Source: CAZYMI01 sp964648505
Lineage (GTDB): Bacteria; Pseudomonadota; Alphaproteobacteria; Micavibrionales; Micavibrionaceae
Direction: 5' to 3'
DNA length: 64,000 nucleotides
Assembly (NCBI GenBank): GCA_964648505.1
Contig: CAZYMI010000004.1
Location: 62,001 to 126,000 of the forward strand
Both the position numbers and the translations under genes were made by a program. A model generated the notes under the pieces. It had not been told where the DNA came from, made no database searches, and worked only from the letters and a program-made list of their open reading frames with translations. How positions within the stretch are numbered: the stretch's first letter is position 1; each line of letters begins with the position of its first letter. Shown one piece after another: positions 49,711-59,331 of the stretch.

Positions 49711-51627
49711 TTAAACACCTTGCGCAGCTGTATCAACACCGCCGCCGCGTGGCACAGAAGCGCGCGGTGCGTCAGATGGTGTGTCGTTTTTATCTTCGCG
49801 CAAAATCGGCTCACCGCGCAGCAAGCCTTTAATTTCTTCCCCTGAAAGCATTTCAAACTCTAGCAATGCTTTTGCCACCGCATGCAGATCTGCGAGTTTA
49901 TCAGTAAGCGTCTTGGTCGCCCGCGCATAAGCGGAATCCACAATTCGGCGCACTTCTTGGTCTACAATTGCAGAGGTGCTTTCAGACGTTTTTTTATCTT
50001 GCCCCATCGAGTAGCCTAAAAATACTTCTTCACGGCCTGAACCGTAATTGATAAAACCCAACTTATCGGACATGCCCCATTCGGTGACCATACGGCGTGC
50101 AATTTCAGTTGCCATTTTAATATCGGATGACGCACCGGTTGTAACCTGTTCAGCCCCGAAAATAAGTTCCTCTGCAATACGTCCGCCCATGGCAACCGCC
50201 AAATCCGCTTCCAGCTTGGCCTTGGACATTGAAATGCGGTCACCTTCAGGCAATCGCATCACCATCCCCAAAGCGCGACCACGCGGTACAATCGTTGCCT
50301 TATGGACAGGGTCTGATTCTTCTTCGTTGATCGCAACAATGGCGTGCCCTGCTTCGTGGTATGCAGTCAGCTTCTTTTCTTTTTCTGTCATGACCATGGA
50401 ACGACGCTCAGCCCCCATCATCACTTTATCTTTGGCATCTTCAAAATCAGCCATGGATACAACCCGCTTACCGCGCCGCGCGGCAAGCAACGCCGCTTCG
50501 TTCACAAGATTTGCCAAATCAGCCCCCGAAAAACCAGGTGTACCACGGGCAATAACAGCCGCATCAACATTACTTGCAAGTGGCACCTTGGCCATATGCA
50601 CTTTCATAATTTTTTCGCGGCCTTTAACATCGGGGTTAGGTACGACAACTTGGCGGTCAAAACGGCCCGGGCGTAATAACGCAGGGTCAAGCACATCAGG
50701 GCGGTTAGTAGCTGCAATTAAAATAACACCTTCATTGGCTTCAAATCCGTCCATCTCCACAAGCATCTGGTTAAGCGTTTGCTCACGTTCATCATTCCCA
50801 CCACCAAGGCCTGCGCCACGATGGCGGCCAACGGCGTCAATCTCATCGATAAAAATAATGCACGGCGCGTGTTTTTTACCTTGCTCAAACATATCGCGCA
50901 CACGCGATGCACCCACACCCACAAACATTTCAACAAAATCTGAACCGGAAATTGTAAAAAACGGAACATTGGCTTCGCCTGCAACCGCACGCGCAATCAA
51001 GGTTTTACCCGTACCAGGAGGACCCACCAGCAAAACACCCTTAGGAATTTTACCACCCAAGCGCTGAAACTTTTGTGGATCTTTTAAAAACTCAACCACT
51101 TCTTCAAGTTCTTGCTTGGCTTCATCAACGCCTGCCACATCAGCAAAAGTAACACGACCTTGTTTTTCTGTAAGCATGCGGGCGCGTGATTTACCAAACC
51201 CCATGGCCCCGCCACCACCACGCCCTTGCATCTGGCGCATAAAGAAAATCCAAACCCCAATCAAAAGAAGCATCGGAAACCAGGATACAAAAATTGAAAG
51301 CGCGGAAATCTGATCCGGATCCAAAGGCTCTGCCTTAATGCGCACTGAAGTATCCTTCAAGCGTTCAACAACATTTTCGCCATTTGGAATCATCACGCTG
51401 AATTTCTGACCACCAGAAGCATAATGACCATCAATCTGCTGACCCTTGATGATAACGTCACCAATCGTACCCGTTTTTGCCGCAGCCATGAAATCGCTAT
51501 ACGCAATAACTTCTGCCTGACCGGGGGCGGATTTATTTGCAGACTGAAAAACATTGAATAAGAAAGCCAGCAAAATAACGATTGCCAGCCAGAACAGCGC
51601 ATTACGGCTAAGATTATTATTGTTCAC
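49711..51627 (-). CDS. ftsH: ATP-dependent zinc metalloprotease FtsH
   Basis: Membrane-anchored AAA+ protease that degrades misfolded membrane proteins and regulators such as LpxC and sigma-32 in model species. Of 638 residues: helices at about 9-27 and 110-130, Walker A GPPGTGKT (202-209), Walker B CIIFIDEIDA (about 256-265), the second region of homology ATNRPDVLDPALLRPGRFDR (split as ATNRPDVLD and ALLRPGRFDR) and the zinc site HEAGH (424-428). The C-terminal tail is Pro/Asp-rich. tilS lies 73 nt upstream on the same strand. Confidence 0.98.
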   Translation of the reverse strand: MNNNNLSRNALFWLAIVILLAFLFNVFQSANKSAPGQAEVIAYSDFMAAAKTGTIGDVIIKGQQIDGHYASGGQKFSVMIPNGENVVERLKDTSVRIKAEPLDPDQISALSIFVSWFPMLLLIGVWIFFMRQMQGRGGGGAMGFGKSRARMLTEKQGRVTFADVAGVDEAKQELEEVVEFLKDPQKFQRLGGKIPKGVLLVGPPGTGKTLIARAVAGEANVPFFTISGSDFVEMFVGVGASRVRDMFEQGKKHAPCIIFIDEIDAVGRHRGAGLGGGNDEREQTLNQMLVEMDGFEANEGVILIAATNRPDVLDPALLRPGRFDRQVVVPNPDVKGREKIMKVHMAKVPLASNVDAAVIARGTPGFSGADLANLVNEAALLAARRGKRVVSMADFEDAKDKVMMGAERRSMVMTEKEKKLTAYHEAGHAIVAINEEESDPVHKATIVPRGRALGMVMRLPEGDRISMSKAKLEADLAVAMGGRIAEELIFGAEQVTTGASSDIKMATEIARRMVTEWGMSDKLGFINYGSGREEVFLGYSMGQDKKTSESTSAIVDQEVRRIVDSAYARATKTLTDKLADLHAVAKALLEFEMLSGEEIKGLLRGEPILREDKNDTPSDAPRASVPRGGGVDTAAQGV

Positions 51628-51700
51628 GAAAATGATCCTTGGTTGAGGCTCTAATATAGAAGGAAAATAGGCTGCTTGTCCAAGGGAACAAGAGCAACGG

Positions 51701-52648
51701 CTATTCCCTTGAAATCACAAGCGTTTGATCCCTCTGGCGAACGGCAATATGGCACCCGCCAAGCGTTCTGCCTTTCATATCCCAAGATACCATAAAATCG
51801 TAAACGAGGGCCTCGACTCTCTCAAGGCGCGGGTCGTAGGTGCGATTCGGGGATAGCGTCCTCATGGCCTTACGAATAACCCTTGTCACCAGATCAGGAG
51901 GGGCGGGCCGAAAAGCATCAACCCGAAAAATAAACTGATCGGATGTATGGCTGACAAGCGCTTGATCCCATAGCTGATCTTGCGCCCATTCTAGTGTAAG
52001 GGATGCTTCATAAAGCCGTTCGCAAGTTCGCATTAACCGTGGCACGGTTAGCCCTTCTTTTCCTAAAACATTTTGGGCCGCACGCAAACGCGGTCTAAGA
52101 TAGGCTTGATTATGATTAGAAGGATCTTCAACCCAAACAAGGTTATGCGCCTGACAATAGGCTATACAATCTTCATGCCTGAACTTTAACAAAGGACGGA
52201 TCATTGTAAGCTGATGGTCATAGGGCTGATTTTCACGCATTGCCACAAGACCATCAACGCCACTTCCTTTTGCAAGGCGCGTCAATAATGTTTCAGCCTG
52301 ATCATCGCCATGATGCCCCAGATAAAGCCTTTTAACCCCCTGCGCCTTACAATACTCAGACAACAGATGATAACGAGCGTGGCGGGCAGCCTCTAAAATT
52401 CGAGTGGTTGGTTTTTCACCCCTCCAAATAAGCGTTTTGACAATCGCATTAGGCCATTCTTTTACCAAATCGACAACATAAGCCGCCTCGGCGGATGATT
52501 GAGCTCGAAGCCCGTGGTCAACAGTCAGCACATGAACGGGCACATTTGTTCCATAGCAAAGCAGATGGGTAAGCGCGAGACTATCTGCCCCGCCAGAGGT
52601 TGCCACTGAAATCGGCTCTTTTAAGTCTTCGAGACCTTTGATATTCAT
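51701..52648 (-). CDS. tilS: tRNA(Ile)-lysidine synthase
   Basis: Converts cytidine 34 of tRNA-Ile(CAU) to lysidine so that it reads AUA. The 315-residue protein has the PP-loop SGGADS (18-23) at its N-terminus. The conserved HHGDDQAETLL follows near residue 118 and the substrate loop GSGVDGLVAMRE near 132, then RPLLKFRHEDCIAYC. The C-terminal domains are short, as in other alphaproteobacteria. The order tilS-ftsH is the usual one. ATG 52648 is preceded by an AGG. Confidence 0.94.
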   Translation of the reverse strand: MNIKGLEDLKEPISVATSGGADSLALTHLLCYGTNVPVHVLTVDHGLRAQSSAEAAYVVDLVKEWPNAIVKTLIWRGEKPTTRILEAARHARYHLLSEYCKAQGVKRLYLGHHGDDQAETLLTRLAKGSGVDGLVAMRENQPYDHQLTMIRPLLKFRHEDCIAYCQAHNLVWVEDPSNHNQAYLRPRLRAAQNVLGKEGLTVPRLMRTCERLYEASLTLEWAQDQLWDQALVSHTSDQFIFRVDAFRPAPPDLVTRVIRKAMRTLSPNRTYDPRLERVEALVYDFMVSWDMKGRTLGGCHIAVRQRDQTLVISRE

Positions 52649-52725
52649 TCTGCCTTGTATAAATCACCTCTCCACGATTGAATAGCCTAACCAAAAACCA
52701 AAGACCCTTGATTGCAGGAAAATAA

Positions 52726-53649
52726 ATGCCCCATGATGCCGCAAAAACACTGAAATACGAATATTTCCGCAACGCCAGAGGGCAAAATCTGCGCTATGCA
52801 ACACACTTTACTGAGAACCCAAAAGGCTTGATTCTGATTTTACCAGGACGAACAGAATTTATAGAAAAATATGTTGAAACCATACAGGCCTGTCTTGATC
52901 GTGGTTATGCTGTAGCGGCAATTGACTGGATCGATCACGGCCTATCCGACCGGTCTTTACCAGACCGATTAAAATGCCATAGCCGCAATTTTTCTGAGTA
53001 TGTTGATGATTTGACGATATGGATTGAAAAAATTCTACCCACCCATTTTTCACCCCAGCTTAAGCGCATTGGTCTAGGCAGTTCAATGGGCGGCCATATT
53101 GCTTTTAGATCTGCTTTTGAAAGACCCGCCTTGTTTAATGGATTGGCATTGGCCGCGCCTATGTTTGGTATTCAGGCCGTTCACTGGATGGGGATGACCG
53201 GCGCGCAAATTGTGTCGGGCATTCTAGCCTTGTTTTCAGAGCGCACCATAAGCTCAAACGGAGAGGATTCTTTTAAGGCCAGAAGCACGCCGGGAAACGG
53301 ATTATTTTCTCACGATCCTGTTCGCGACAAACTTCATATGGATTTATGCCGGCAGAACCCTCAGCTTCGCACGGGCGATCCTACTTTTGGGTGGGTGCAT
53401 GCGGCCATACAATCTTGCGCCAAAATTAAACAAACCGATCTTTCGGCCATGACCACCCCTGTTTTTCTGGCCATTTCAGGTAAAGATATGATTGTTGATA
53501 ACCAGGCAAGCCAGGCCTTAGGGCGCCGTATTAAAGGCTGCGATACCATTACGATTGAAGGGGCGGGGCACGAGATATTAATGGAAACCGATGTTTTACA
53601 AAAAAAATTCTGGGAAGGGTTTGACCGCCTCCTAGAACGAACTATCTGA
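52726..53649 (+). CDS. Alpha/beta hydrolase, lysophospholipase-like
   Basis: 307 residues with the serine aminopeptidase/lysophospholipase (PldB) fold. The nucleophile elbow GSSMGG has Ser120 in G-x-S-x-G, the catalytic Asp lies in AISGKDMIVDNQ and His in GAGHEILMETD. The N-terminal oxyanion segment is ILPGRTEFIEKY, typical of this group. The likely role is turnover of lysophospholipids or acylglycerols, perhaps related to the lipid-remodelling pair at 9.2 kb, but that link is speculative. A Shine-Dalgarno (AGGA) precedes ATG 52726. Divergent from tilS. Confidence 0.85.
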   Translation: MPHDAAKTLKYEYFRNARGQNLRYATHFTENPKGLILILPGRTEFIEKYVETIQACLDRGYAVAAIDWIDHGLSDRSLPDRLKCHSRNFSEYVDDLTIWIEKILPTHFSPQLKRIGLGSSMGGHIAFRSAFERPALFNGLALAAPMFGIQAVHWMGMTGAQIVSGILALFSERTISSNGEDSFKARSTPGNGLFSHDPVRDKLHMDLCRQNPQLRTGDPTFGWVHAAIQSCAKIKQTDLSAMTTPVFLAISGKDMIVDNQASQALGRRIKGCDTITIEGAGHEILMETDVLQKKFWEGFDRLLERTI

Positions 53650-53688
53650 TTGTGGTAAGCTTGATTTTATCAACTTAGGGTGAATAAT

Positions 53689-53937
53689 ATGAATACGCGA
53701 TCTTCACAACCTGAACGCGCTCGTTTGTCGGATAAAATTTTTGAAGCTTTTATCATTGCGCTCAATCAGCGCGATGTTGCGATTGCTGAGCTTCTTTCAA
53801 GGGCTATCGAACTATCTATTACCAGAAGCGCAGGTGGCGGTGAATTTGTTGAACGACGCACTTACCCCGCTGATCTGGAAGCAGCGCTTGCGCGACTTGA
53901 TGCGCTTAAGCGTGAACAAGGTTTTGTTATGCGTTAA
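53689..53937 (+). CDS. Small conserved hypothetical protein
   Basis: 82 residues from ATG 53689, which has AGGG 8 nt upstream; an in-frame GTG at 53680 is part of that Shine-Dalgarno. Mostly helical, with AFIIALNQRDVAIAELLSRAIEL (shown as ALNQRDVAIAELL) and LEAALARLDALKREQGF, a coiled-coil-like end. No named family. It follows the hydrolase by 39 nt and overlaps the convergent ligA end by 4 nt. Confidence 0.65.
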   Translation: MNTRSSQPERARLSDKIFEAFIIALNQRDVAIAELLSRAIELSITRSAGGGEFVERRTYPADLEAALARLDALKREQGFVMR

Positions 53938-56000
53938 TTAATCAACTTGGCCCAATCCTCTTCGCTGAGAATATTTACACCAAGCTCCTGCGCCTTCTTC
54001 AATTTTGATCCGGCATCTGCACCTGCAACAAGGTAATCTGTTTTAGCCGATACCGATCCGGAAACTTTTGCTCCAAGTGATTCCGCTTTGGCTTTAGCTT
54101 CATCGCGTGTCATGGTTAAAAGCGTTCCTGTGAATACAACAGTTTTTCCAGAAACAGCCGTATCTAATTCCTGACGCTTAGGATGATCTGAAATTGTTAA
54201 AGCCGCTTCAAGCCGATCAAGTTCTTGTGCGTTTCTGATTTCAGCAAAAAAATCAATCAAACACTGCGCGACCGAAGGGCCTACATCGTCAATGGTTAAA
54301 AGGTCCTGATAGGCCTGAGAATCCTCGCCGTCAATAGCTTGCAATGTTTGGCGAAACAAAGCCCAGGTCAGATAATGTTGCGCCAGCTTTTTCGCTGTTG
54401 CCTGCCCCACCTGTCTGATCCCAAGCGCATAAATAAACCTAGCCAAAGGCACCTGACGCCGTGCCTGAATTGATTCAAAAAGTTTTTTTGCTGAAAGCGC
54501 CCCCCACCCCTCGCGGGTTTTTAGTGGCGTTAAAGACGATTGATCGCGCTCTTCAAGGGTGAAAATATCTGATGGCACACGCACGTCTTCGCTCTCGAAA
54601 AGCTCCAAAACAATTTTTTCACCAAACCCTTCAATATCGAAGGCATCGCGTGATACAAAATGTCGAATGCGCTCAGTTGCTTGGGCCGGGCAAATCAATC
54701 CTCCGGTACATCGAACCACAACCTCCCCTTCCTGTCTGCCTGTTTTAGAATCGCAAGCCGGGCAGTGATCCGGAAAACGAAAAGTAAAACTTTGAACAGG
54801 ACGCTTTTCAAATTCAACACGGACAATTTGTGGAATAACATCGCCGGCACGCTGAATAATCACTGAATCGCCAACACGAATATCTTTGCGCTTAATTTCA
54901 TCCTCGTTATGCAAGGTGGCTCGCGCCACCACAACCCCACCAACCCTGACAGGAATTAAATCGGCAACCGGTGTTAACGCGCCTGTCCGACCAACTTGAA
55001 TGGAAATATTCTCAATGCGGGTCACAGCCTGCTCGGCAGGGAATTTATGCGCTGTCGCCCATCGTGGGGCACGCGACACAAAACCCAACCTATCTTGAAG
55101 ATCCAGCCGGTTAATTTTATACACAACGCCATCAATTTCAAACGGCAACTGTTCGCGCGCACTTAAAATAGCGCGATAGGTTTCCAACATTTCAAAAACA
55201 GATACGCATAATTTTGCAGGCTCCGCTTGAATAAAGCCACGATCACAAAGCGCCTGACGTATACCCCACTGCGTTAGGGATAGTATTTGCGAACATTCCC
55301 CCAAGGAATACCCAAAAAAATGAATAGGCCTTGACGCTGTAATTCTTGCGTCAAGTTGCCTGACACTTCCTGCGGCGGCATTGCGTGGATTAGCAAAAAC
55401 CGGCTTGCCTTCATTTTCCTGACGTTTATTCAGCTCAATAAAATCGGCTTTGCGCATATAAATTTCCCCGCGCACTTCAAATCTTTCAGGTGCGTTTGAT
55501 ATAGAATGCGGAATATCTGCAATTGTTTTGATGTTTGCTGTTATATCTTCCCCTTCATACCCATCGCCACGGGTGGCCGCTTGCATAAGTACGCCCCCTT
55601 CATAGATCAAAGCGCATGACAGCCCATCTATTTTAGGTTCTGCAATAATCTCAAATGTTTCATCTTTTGGCCAATTTAAAAATTTTTGGGCGCGGGCAAC
55701 AAAATCGTGTACATCTTCATCACTAAACGCATTCGATAAAGACAGCATTGGCAGGCGATGCGTAATTTTGCCAAAACCCTGAGCAGGCCTGACCCCTACT
55801 TTTTGTGACGGGCTGTCGGCTGTTACAAGTTCGGGATAAGATTTTTCCAAGGCGAGCAATTCAAGACGCAGATCATCGTACTGCGCATCAGAAATTTCGG
55901 GGTTATCCTGACTGTAATACAAATCATCATGATAGCGTAAAAGCTCAACAAGTTCAGTGTGCCTTATCTTATACTCATTTGATATTTTAGGACGCATCAT
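53934..56000 (-). CDS. ligA: NAD-dependent DNA ligase
   Basis: Seals nicks in replication and repair. Of 688 residues: the Ia/adenylation domain with catalytic Lys123 in EPKIDGLS, then GEIYMRK, the OB domain (VGRTGALTPVADL), a four-Cys zinc finger (CPAC near 425 and CTGGLICPAQ), helix-hairpin-helix repeats and a C-terminal BRCT domain (VFTGTLLTMTRDEAKAKAE region). Length and order are canonical. The start overlaps the recN stop by one base, so both repair genes are co-translated. Confidence 0.97.
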   Translation of the reverse strand: MMRPKISNEYKIRHTELVELLRYHDDLYYSQDNPEISDAQYDDLRLELLALEKSYPELVTADSPSQKVGVRPAQGFGKITHRLPMLSLSNAFSDEDVHDFVARAQKFLNWPKDETFEIIAEPKIDGLSCALIYEGGVLMQAATRGDGYEGEDITANIKTIADIPHSISNAPERFEVRGEIYMRKADFIELNKRQENEGKPVFANPRNAAAGSVRQLDARITASRPIHFFGYSLGECSQILSLTQWGIRQALCDRGFIQAEPAKLCVSVFEMLETYRAILSAREQLPFEIDGVVYKINRLDLQDRLGFVSRAPRWATAHKFPAEQAVTRIENISIQVGRTGALTPVADLIPVRVGGVVVARATLHNEDEIKRKDIRVGDSVIIQRAGDVIPQIVRVEFEKRPVQSFTFRFPDHCPACDSKTGRQEGEVVVRCTGGLICPAQATERIRHFVSRDAFDIEGFGEKIVLELFESEDVRVPSDIFTLEERDQSSLTPLKTREGWGALSAKKLFESIQARRQVPLARFIYALGIRQVGQATAKKLAQHYLTWALFRQTLQAIDGEDSQAYQDLLTIDDVGPSVAQCLIDFFAEIRNAQELDRLEAALTISDHPKRQELDTAVSGKTVVFTGTLLTMTRDEAKAKAESLGAKVSGSVSAKTDYLVAGADAGSKLKKAQELGVNILSEEDWAKLIN

Positions 56001-57676
56001 TAAGCTGCCTGCTTTTCAAGCAGCTTATGCGCTGCAGCCCGCGCCTCATCGGTTATTAATGCGCCTGACAGCATACGCGCAATTTCCTCACGCCTTGCTG
56101 CTTTATCAAGCAAGGGCTGAATTGTTGTAAGCGTTTCCATTTTTTCTGAAGACTTAAGTACAACGAAATGCTGATTTGCCAAAGCCGCCACCTGTGGAGA
56201 ATGGGTTACCACCAGAATTTGCTGGCTTTGCGAAAGTTTAGCTAAACGCTGACCCACCGCATCTGCCGTTGCCCCGCTGATGCCGCTATCTACCTCATCA
56301 AACACAAGGCACTGCGGCCCCTCTGAGGAAATTAAAACAACTTTTAAAGCTAGCATAAAACGCGCCATCTCCCCGCCTGATGCAATTTTAGCAAGCGGGC
56401 CCGGCGGTGCCCCGGGGTTTGTTGAAACTAAAAATGCAGCCGTATCAATACCGTGTCGGCCCCAATTTTTTGGCATCTCTTGTGATAAAATATGCGTTTC
56501 AAAATGCGCTTTTTCCAGCTTAAGAGGGGGCAATTCGCGCATCACGCCCTGATCCAGTTTTTTGGCCGCTTGTTTTCTTTTATCAGACAGCTTTTGTGCA
56601 TGCCTCTGATATTCTTTGGCTGCCCCGTGCGCAACCTGTTGCTGTCGGGCGATCATGTCATCGCCTGATGCAATTAAAGATAAGGATGATTTAAATGCTT
56701 CTAGTTTATTGTTCAATTCATCCGGCTGGCACTGATAACGTCGCGCCATCTGGCGCAAATCATGAATACGATCGTCAAGTGCTTCAAGGGATTCACCTGC
56801 TTCGCTATCAGTACCGGCAATTGTGGAAACATTAGAAAGTATTTCATCCAAATCATGCCGAAGCATGGAAATTTTTTGAATGACTGAGTCAAAAATCAAT
56901 CCCGCTTTTTGAGCTGTCTTTTCTAAAACGCGCAAAGATGAAAGTAATTTCTCATCAGCGCCTCCTTCTCCGCTTATATAATCATGCACAAGCTGACAGG
57001 CATTTAAAACAGCATCACGATGCTGAAGCGTGATTCGCTTTGCTAGAAGGGCTTTTTCTTCATCGACCTGCGGGGCTAGGGCTTCTAAATCTTCAACAGC
57101 TTGTTGCAGATATGATTTTTGCCTGTCTGCTTCTTGCGCTGTATGCCGCAAAGCTGCCAAGTCTTGTTCTGCTTTCTGCCAGGAGTCATACAAGCTTGCC
57201 ACATCATCGCATTCGCCTTGTAGCCCTGCAAAACGATCAAGCATGCCCAGATGTTCAGATGCATTTAAAAGCGATTGTGTATCGAACTGACCATGTATCT
57301 CAACAAGCGCTGTCCCGATTGTTTTTAAAAGGCCCGCTGATACAGGTTGGTCATTGATAAAAGCTTTTGAACGCCCGTCCGTATAAACCTGACGCTTAAG
57401 TATAAGCGTAAAATCATGCTCTTGTGTTTGAACACCATGATTTTCAAGTACATTTTTTACCGTAGGGGCATGAAAAGTTGCAATCACCTGCGCCATGCTT
57501 GCCCCCGAACGAACAAGCCCGCTATCTGCCCGCGCCCCGAGCGCCAGACCAAGCGCATCAAGCAAAATAGATTTTCCCGCGCCCGTTTCGCCCGTAAGCG
57601 CTGAAAGGCCCCGCGCAAAATCAATCTGGAGGCGGTCTATCAAAACAACATTTTGTATATGCAGCGATATAAGCAT
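56000..57676 (-). CDS. recN: DNA repair protein RecN
   Basis: SMC-like ATPase acting in double-strand break repair. Of 558 residues: Walker A GETGAGKS (29-36) near the N-terminus, a central coiled coil (about 150-370), and the C-terminal ABC signature SGGEMARFMLAL, Walker B LVFDEVDSGISG and the D-loop/H-loop (VVTHSPQVAALA). In many alphaproteobacteria recN follows bamD and precedes ligA; the bamD neighbour is replaced here by the divergent pnt operon. Confidence 0.96.
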   Translation of the reverse strand: MLISLHIQNVVLIDRLQIDFARGLSALTGETGAGKSILLDALGLALGARADSGLVRSGASMAQVIATFHAPTVKNVLENHGVQTQEHDFTLILKRQVYTDGRSKAFINDQPVSAGLLKTIGTALVEIHGQFDTQSLLNASEHLGMLDRFAGLQGECDDVASLYDSWQKAEQDLAALRHTAQEADRQKSYLQQAVEDLEALAPQVDEEKALLAKRITLQHRDAVLNACQLVHDYISGEGGADEKLLSSLRVLEKTAQKAGLIFDSVIQKISMLRHDLDEILSNVSTIAGTDSEAGESLEALDDRIHDLRQMARRYQCQPDELNNKLEAFKSSLSLIASGDDMIARQQQVAHGAAKEYQRHAQKLSDKRKQAAKKLDQGVMRELPPLKLEKAHFETHILSQEMPKNWGRHGIDTAAFLVSTNPGAPPGPLAKIASGGEMARFMLALKVVLISSEGPQCLVFDEVDSGISGATADAVGQRLAKLSQSQQILVVTHSPQVAALANQHFVVLKSSEKMETLTTIQPLLDKAARREEIARMLSGALITDEARAAAHKLLEKQAA

Positions 57677-57724
57677 TGTCGTAATGCTGGCCTGTCTTCA
57701 CAAGCCCGTCAAGATGGGGCATGG

Positions 57725-57752
57725 TTGTTGTGTAAATCTATCTTCATAATAT
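57725..57752 (+). promoter_or_regulatory. Likely promoter of the pnt operon
   Basis: TTGTTG (57725-57730) and TAATAT (57747-57752) with a 16-bp spacer, ending only 10 bp before the GTG start. The transcript would be leaderless or carry a few bases of leader. Confidence 0.4.
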
Positions 57753-57762
57753 AGAGGCCTGC

Positions 57763-58905
57763 GTGAGCACGACAATCGGAATTATAAGGGAAACAGCCCC
57801 AGACGAGAACAGAGTAGCTTTAACCCCCGAAATTGCCCGAAAACTTAAGGCCATGGGTTATGATATCTGCCTTGAAAATAACGCTGGTGCGGCAGCAGGG
57901 TACCCGGATCCTTCTTATGTGCAAGCCGGCGCACGGATGACAACACGGGCAGATGCTCTATCGCAGGCTATTATATTAACCGTTCGCGGTATCCCCCTTG
58001 CTGATATAGCGCAAATAAAAAAAGAGACCTGCATCATTGGCATGCTTGATCCTCATCGGCAGACCAACCTTATAACAGCCTATGCACAAGCTGGCATTAC
58101 AGCGCTTACAATGGATTTTATGCCAAGAATAACAAGGGCCCAGAATATGGATGTGCTCTCTTCTCAGGCGAACTTGGCTGGTTATCGCGCCGTTATTGAA
58201 GCGGCAGCCCTTATCCCGCGTGCCTTTCCAATGATGATGACAGCAGCCGGAACCATTGCCCCCGCGCGTGTTTTTGTTATGGGCACTGGCGTTGCCGGTC
58301 TTCAGGCCATTGCAACGGCAAAAAGATTGGGCGCGGTCGTTTCAGCAACCGATGTGAGACCTGCCGCCCGTGAACAGGTGCAAAGCCTGGGCGGAACTTT
58401 TGTTATGATTGAAGATGAGGAAACTAAAGCTTCTGAAACATCTGGCGGCTACGCCAAAGAAATGTCTGATGCATTTAAAGCAAAACAAGCAGCGCTGATT
58501 GCTGATGTGATTACCAAACAAGATATTGTGATTACAACCGCACTGATCCCCGGCCGTCCAGCACCACGCCTGATCAGCGAAGATATGGTTAAATCAATGA
58601 AAACCGGATCTGTTATAATCGATATGGCTGTTGAACAAGGCGGTAATTGCGCTTTATCTGTGTCGGGTGAAATTATCCAGACAAACGGGATCACAATTGC
58701 CGGTTTTAGAAACCTGCCCAGTCGTATTGCCTATGATGCATCTGCGCTTTATGCACGAAACCTTTTTCATTTAATTGATTTAATGACTCTTAAGGATAAG
58801 GCTGAATTTTCGCTCCCTTGGGATGATGACATTATTAAAGCTATCGCCTTGACACACAAAGGCGATATTATTCATTCCGCATTTAAAGCAAAAGAAGGAT
58901 TATAA
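57763..58905 (+). CDS. pntAa: NAD(P) transhydrogenase subunit alpha part 1 (NAD-binding)
   Basis: Peripheral dI domain of proton-translocating transhydrogenase, which uses the proton gradient to make NADPH from NADH. The 380-residue product starts at GTG 57763 and reads MSTTIGIIRETAPDENRVAL. It contains the mobile loop and the NAD site GTGVAGLQAIATAKRLGA, then ATDVRPAA and the PNT signature region around MVKSMKTGSVIIDMAVEQGG (split as MKTGSVIID and AVEQGG). Separation from the membrane part is the usual alphaproteobacterial three-gene arrangement. Four bases separate it from pntAb. Confidence 0.95.
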   Translation: MSTTIGIIRETAPDENRVALTPEIARKLKAMGYDICLENNAGAAAGYPDPSYVQAGARMTTRADALSQAIILTVRGIPLADIAQIKKETCIIGMLDPHRQTNLITAYAQAGITALTMDFMPRITRAQNMDVLSSQANLAGYRAVIEAAALIPRAFPMMMTAAGTIAPARVFVMGTGVAGLQAIATAKRLGAVVSATDVRPAAREQVQSLGGTFVMIEDEETKASETSGGYAKEMSDAFKAKQAALIADVITKQDIVITTALIPGRPAPRLISEDMVKSMKTGSVIIDMAVEQGGNCALSVSGEIIQTNGITIAGFRNLPSRIAYDASALYARNLFHLIDLMTLKDKAEFSLPWDDDIIKAIALTHKGDIIHSAFKAKEGL

Positions 58906-58909
58906 CCAA

Positions 58910-59323
58910 ATGAGCAGTGAACTTTCAAATTTCCCTGATCAAGCCGCTGATCTGGCCACGGGCGCAAAAACCTTAGCAAGCAAGGCCGAAGCATTGGCCT
59001 TGCAGGCTGGAACACTTGTTCAGCACACCCCTTCTGGCGCTGATAGTTTTTTCTTAAGTGGTCTAACCGTTTTTATACTGGCCTGCTTTGTAGGTTACTA
59101 TGTTGTGTGGCGCGTTACCCCTGCCCTTCATTCGCCTTTAATGGGTGTTACAAACGCAATTTCATCTGTGATTATTGTTGGTGCTTTAATTGCCGCTGGC
59201 CCCGTTACATTTACTTTTTCTAAAGTGATGGGTTTTATTGCCGTTGTTCTGGCTTCAATCAATATATTTGGCGGGTTTATCGTCACGCGCCGGATGTTGT
59301 CCATGTTTAAAAAGAAATCATAG
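58910..59323 (+). CDS. pntAb: NAD(P) transhydrogenase subunit alpha part 2 (membrane)
   Basis: 137 residues with three to four membrane helices. It forms the alpha-side half of the proton channel (dII). The segment VTPALHSPLMGVTNAISSVI is diagnostic. The N-terminal ~40 residues are a polar Ala-rich helix (AADLATGAKTLASKAEALAL), longer than in many homologues. Flanked by pntAa and pntB at 4 and 8 nt. Confidence 0.95.
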   Translation: MSSELSNFPDQAADLATGAKTLASKAEALALQAGTLVQHTPSGADSFFLSGLTVFILACFVGYYVVWRVTPALHSPLMGVTNAISSVIIVGALIAAGPVTFTFSKVMGFIAVVLASINIFGGFIVTRRMLSMFKKKS

Positions 59324-59331
59324 GTTTTTTT

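Noticed and set aside
50048..51067. 339-residue open frame on the plus strand opposite ftsH
   Set aside because: Fully antisense to the strongly conserved AAA+ domain, Ser/Ala/Thr-rich composition typical of a shadow frame, no ribosome-binding site and no recognisable motif.
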